Part shown: positions 61,838-64,000 of the stretch, in pieces | Layout: the number at the start of each line of letters is the position of its first letter | How positions within the stretch are numbered: position 1 is the stretch's first letter | Assembly (NCBI GenBank): GCA_041394945.1 | Contig: JAWKHH010000004.1 | Coordinates: 124,001 to 188,000, forward strand | DNA: 64,000 nucleotides | Direction of reading: 5' to 3' | Origin: Bryobacteraceae bacterium | Lineage (GTDB): Bacteria; Acidobacteriota; Terriglobia; Bryobacterales; Bryobacteraceae | Program-made: the position numbers and the translations under genes | The notes under the pieces: model-generated | The model's input: only the letters and a program-made list of their open reading frames with translations | Told to the model about the DNA's origin: nothing | Databases searched by the model: none

Positions 61838-64000
61838 ATGAAGGCGGTTTCGGCCGTGGTGCTGCTTTTGGCGCTTCCCAGCGCCAGCAAGGCTTACTAC
61901 GACGACATGCACTACCAGTTCACCTACTTCCTTGCCCGTGCCGTAGGCTACACTCCGCTGCAAGCTTATCGAGTGGCCAGCGCCACCGTATCGATCGACC
62001 ACGACACCGACACCGAACCGGTGCGGAGCGGGCCACAGGCTGTTTCGGTCGCGGAACGGACATCGCGCGTCGGCAGGTCGCCGAACGATCCGGGTTCGGC
62101 GACTCGATCGGCGGAACTGCCCCGCATCCAGCTTCACGCCTTCATGGACTGTCTCCACAATCGGGATTGCCTTGCCGACAACATCGCGCGCGCACGGGCG
62201 CAAGCTGTGATCCCGCGCTACCGGGAGCGCCTCTGGCGGCAAGGGCTCCAAAGCGGAAACCCTGGCCCGTTCTTTCACTTCAGCCAGGACGAACTACCGC
62301 ATAGAGGCTACCCAAGCGATGGAGGGCACTGGGCTTCTCCAACGGCTGCCCACCGGTACGATCTGGTCATGGGCGCGACCACCGACTACCTCGACTTTGA
62401 GAAACCGGAGCGCAATCGCCCGATGATCGAAGAGTCCCTGCGCCGGCTCCGGCAGTACCTTACGATCTTGAATCCCAGGCAGCGATTCTTTGCGGTCGAC
62501 TTCCTTGACCGGAACGTGCAGGGGGCCTACGCTGCCCTCCGCAAGGCGAACCGGGTGACGCAGGCGCCGCCATTCACCGACGCGTTGGCGCAGGCGATGA
62601 AGGATTTCGAGAGAAACCCTACGCTCACCACTACCTTGCTCCGGACAATTTACCTATGGAAGCTGGCCAGCGAACCGAGCGATGACCGCGCCAGCAAAGC
62701 CATCGACGGCCAATTGACCGTCATGAACGCGACGGACCGCATCCCGAAGTACAAACAATACGAGCTGACCTCGTCGGGAAATCCGGAGCGCGCCGAGGTG
62801 GACGACTGGGTCTTGCACGGCGACCTTCGGGTCGTGGTTGCTCCGCGCGGCGGCCTACCCGGCGATGCGCTGCCAGCGAGCGTGAAGGTGCAGGTTCTCG
62901 CCGTACCCACCTTTCGCGCCAGTTGGGACCAGGAGTACGTGCTCGCCGAGGCCGATTCGAATGGACAGGCCGTTGAGTTCCGCGCAATTCCGGTCGGCGC
63001 CGTCAAAGTGCAGGCGGTGTTTGCCACCGGCCCGGCCGTTGTCCGAACGTTCACTGTGGACAAGCAGAAACAGGAGATCACTCTGCAAGTCGATACGGGC
63101 GGCGCCGAATGGGACGACCTGCTCTCCAAGTTGCGCGATCTCGAACGGCAGTCGAATGCTACCGCCAACGAACTGGCCAAGAAAGTAGCCGCCCTGGAAC
63201 AGCGCTGGAAACAGATCGAAGAAGCGGCTCGAACGGCGTCGCAATATGTTCAGGACCGGCTGGCCGGAACCGCGGGCCGGTGGGGACCGCGGTGGGGCGA
63301 ACTCGCTTGGGCCTCCGAGAACGCCCAGGCGGCGGCCGCTTCCCTCACACGCGCCGAGAAACTGGCGGCGGGCATCGCCGAGGGAATCGACGGCTACCGG
63401 CGCACCGCCTGCGAGGGGCGTCCGGCGACAGGACGTGTGTACACTTCACTGGCCCAGGCGCAGGGGGCGATCCGCACTCTCGAAGCCGATGTCCGGCAGG
63501 CCGCAAGCCTTGTGGAAAGGCTCCAACGGGCGCAGCGTCTATTCGGCCCGATGAACACCTGGCTCGAGCGGGTTCGGCAGTCTTTCGACTTCCTCATCGA
63601 ACTCGAAACCCGTGATTCCGCGCTTGCCATGGAGTTCAATGAGGCCACCCGGCTGGCTGCCGCACTGATCGAGTACCGGCGCCAGGCGGCGGGTCTCCAC
63701 GATCAGATCGAAGTCCAGGCAACGTCGGTACTCAATAACCGTTCCAGATCGGTTCTCCATCCGCGCGCCCGGGACGTTCTTTCGCTCTCGAATCGGTCAT
63801 ACGGGGCAATTCGTGCGAATGCCGAAGCGTATCAGCAACTGCGGGCGCAACTTGCCGAGCGCTCGAAACGCACTCGCGCGACGGTCTCCGCGGGCGGCGC
63901 CTCGCTGCTGAGCCTGAGCGGCCGAGTGCCGTCTGCCCTGCCCGCGGTCGATTCCCGCCTGGCCGGGGAAGTAGCAAACAAGCCCGCAAGGCTCGCGAAT
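61838..64000 (+). CDS. Large secreted protein: HD/PLC-like N-domain, beta domain, long coiled coil; 3' partial
   Basis: The frame is open from ATG 61838 to the window end (721 codons) with no stop. GGAGGACCAAGG just before the ATG is a strong ribosome site. A signal peptide ends near LPSASKA. Residues about 20-200 have a His/Asp pattern, MHYQFTYFLARAVGY, SIDHDTDTEP and HFSQDELPHRGYP, GHW, which resembles DUF6765-type zinc phospholipase/HD-like folds. About 325-430 is beta-rich and perhaps CnaB-like (VEFRAIPVGAVKVQAVF). From about 435 there is a long coiled coil rich in Ala, Glu, Arg and Gln (LRDLERQSNATANELAKKV). I infer a surface or periplasmic enzyme tethered by a stalk; the substrate and C-terminus are not visible. 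Confidence 0.82.
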   Translation, partial: MKAVSAVVLLLALPSASKAYYDDMHYQFTYFLARAVGYTPLQAYRVASATVSIDHDTDTEPVRSGPQAVSVAERTSRVGRSPNDPGSATRSAELPRIQLHAFMDCLHNRDCLADNIARARAQAVIPRYRERLWRQGLQSGNPGPFFHFSQDELPHRGYPSDGGHWASPTAAHRYDLVMGATTDYLDFEKPERNRPMIEESLRRLRQYLTILNPRQRFFAVDFLDRNVQGAYAALRKANRVTQAPPFTDALAQAMKDFERNPTLTTTLLRTIYLWKLASEPSDDRASKAIDGQLTVMNATDRIPKYKQYELTSSGNPERAEVDDWVLHGDLRVVVAPRGGLPGDALPASVKVQVLAVPTFRASWDQEYVLAEADSNGQAVEFRAIPVGAVKVQAVFATGPAVVRTFTVDKQKQEITLQVDTGGAEWDDLLSKLRDLERQSNATANELAKKVAALEQRWKQIEEAARTASQYVQDRLAGTAGRWGPRWGELAWASENAQAAAASLTRAEKLAAGIAEGIDGYRRTACEGRPATGRVYTSLAQAQGAIRTLEADVRQAASLVERLQRAQRLFGPMNTWLERVRQSFDFLIELETRDSALAMEFNEATRLAAALIEYRRQAAGLHDQIEVQATSVLNNRSRSVLHPRARDVLSLSNRSYGAIRANAEAYQQLRAQLAERSKRTRATVSAGGASLLSLSGRVPSALPAVDSRLAGEVANKPARLAN

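Overview
This GC-rich window reads as the chromosome of a soil-type Acidobacteriota bacterium, most likely of the Solibacter/Bryobacter group. The clues are a PadR regulator paired with a very long MacB/FtsX permease, a planctomycete-type cytochrome protein (DUF1587/1592/1588/1585) beside a DUF1552 protein, several twin-arginine-exported enzymes, paired sulfatases, a homodimeric pyruvate dehydrogenase E1, and an NHEJ Ku protein. This placement is inference; there is no rRNA or tRNA gene here to test it. Both ends cut genes: an enolase-superfamily protein on the left and a large secreted coiled-coil protein on the right.

Layout. 1-5.5 kb: enolase-superfamily enzyme, degenerate zincin-like protein, a BrnT/BrnA module whose toxin has an internal deletion, and a 1132-residue HD plus GHKL-ATPase protein. 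5.6-7.5 kb: PduS-like flavin/Fe-S protein and PduT-like microcompartment shell protein, translationally coupled. 7.4-19.2 kb: an inorganic-carbon cluster. On the minus strand lie dabA, dabB, a second NuoL/M-like membrane subunit, then a histidine kinase, a response regulator and a c-type cytochrome-like protein. Divergently on the plus strand lie a SulP (BicA-like) transporter and an outer-membrane barrel. 19.2-25.7 kb: metabolic genes (PIG-L deacetylase, Glu/Leu dehydrogenase, ilvD, GH51 arabinofuranosidase) and a membrane protein. 25.9-28.7 kb: DinB protein, a gutted AbiEii-type toxin remnant, a deiodinase-like SELENOPROTEIN with an in-frame TGA and a bacterial SECIS-like hairpin, and an alpha/beta hydrolase. 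28.8-33.9 kb: aceE, ankyrin protein and a sulfatase. 33.7-39.9 kb: ADOP-type permease with PadR and its palindromic operator, phosphatase, PilZ, PGPGW, MerR and DinB genes. 40-44 kb: AddB-like Fe-S nuclease coupled to Ku. 44-48.9 kb: DUF6526, treZ, a lipoprotein and cupin-like proteins. 49-53.2 kb: LolD/FtsX/HlyD-type export operon. 53.2-54.5 kb: orphan CpaF ATPase. 54.5-61.8 kb: sulfatase, DUF1592-family cytochrome with LamG insert, DUF1552 protein, DapA-family aldolase. 61.8 kb to end: partial secreted protein.

Main points of interest: (1) a single 235-residue redoxin at 27007-27714 that ordinary gene calling splits at a TGA lying exactly where deiodinase-like redoxins carry Cys or Sec, followed at the usual distance by a 17-nt GGU-loop hairpin; (2) a three-membrane-protein Dab-type carbon system facing a SulP transporter and porin, with a two-component system in the same strand run; (3) a satellite PduS/PduT pair without the rest of a microcompartment locus; (4) two toxin-antitoxin modules whose toxins have both been gutted by internal deletion; (5) a 68-bp palindromic intergenic repeat present twice. 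No CRISPR array, insertion sequence, prophage, tRNA or rRNA was seen.
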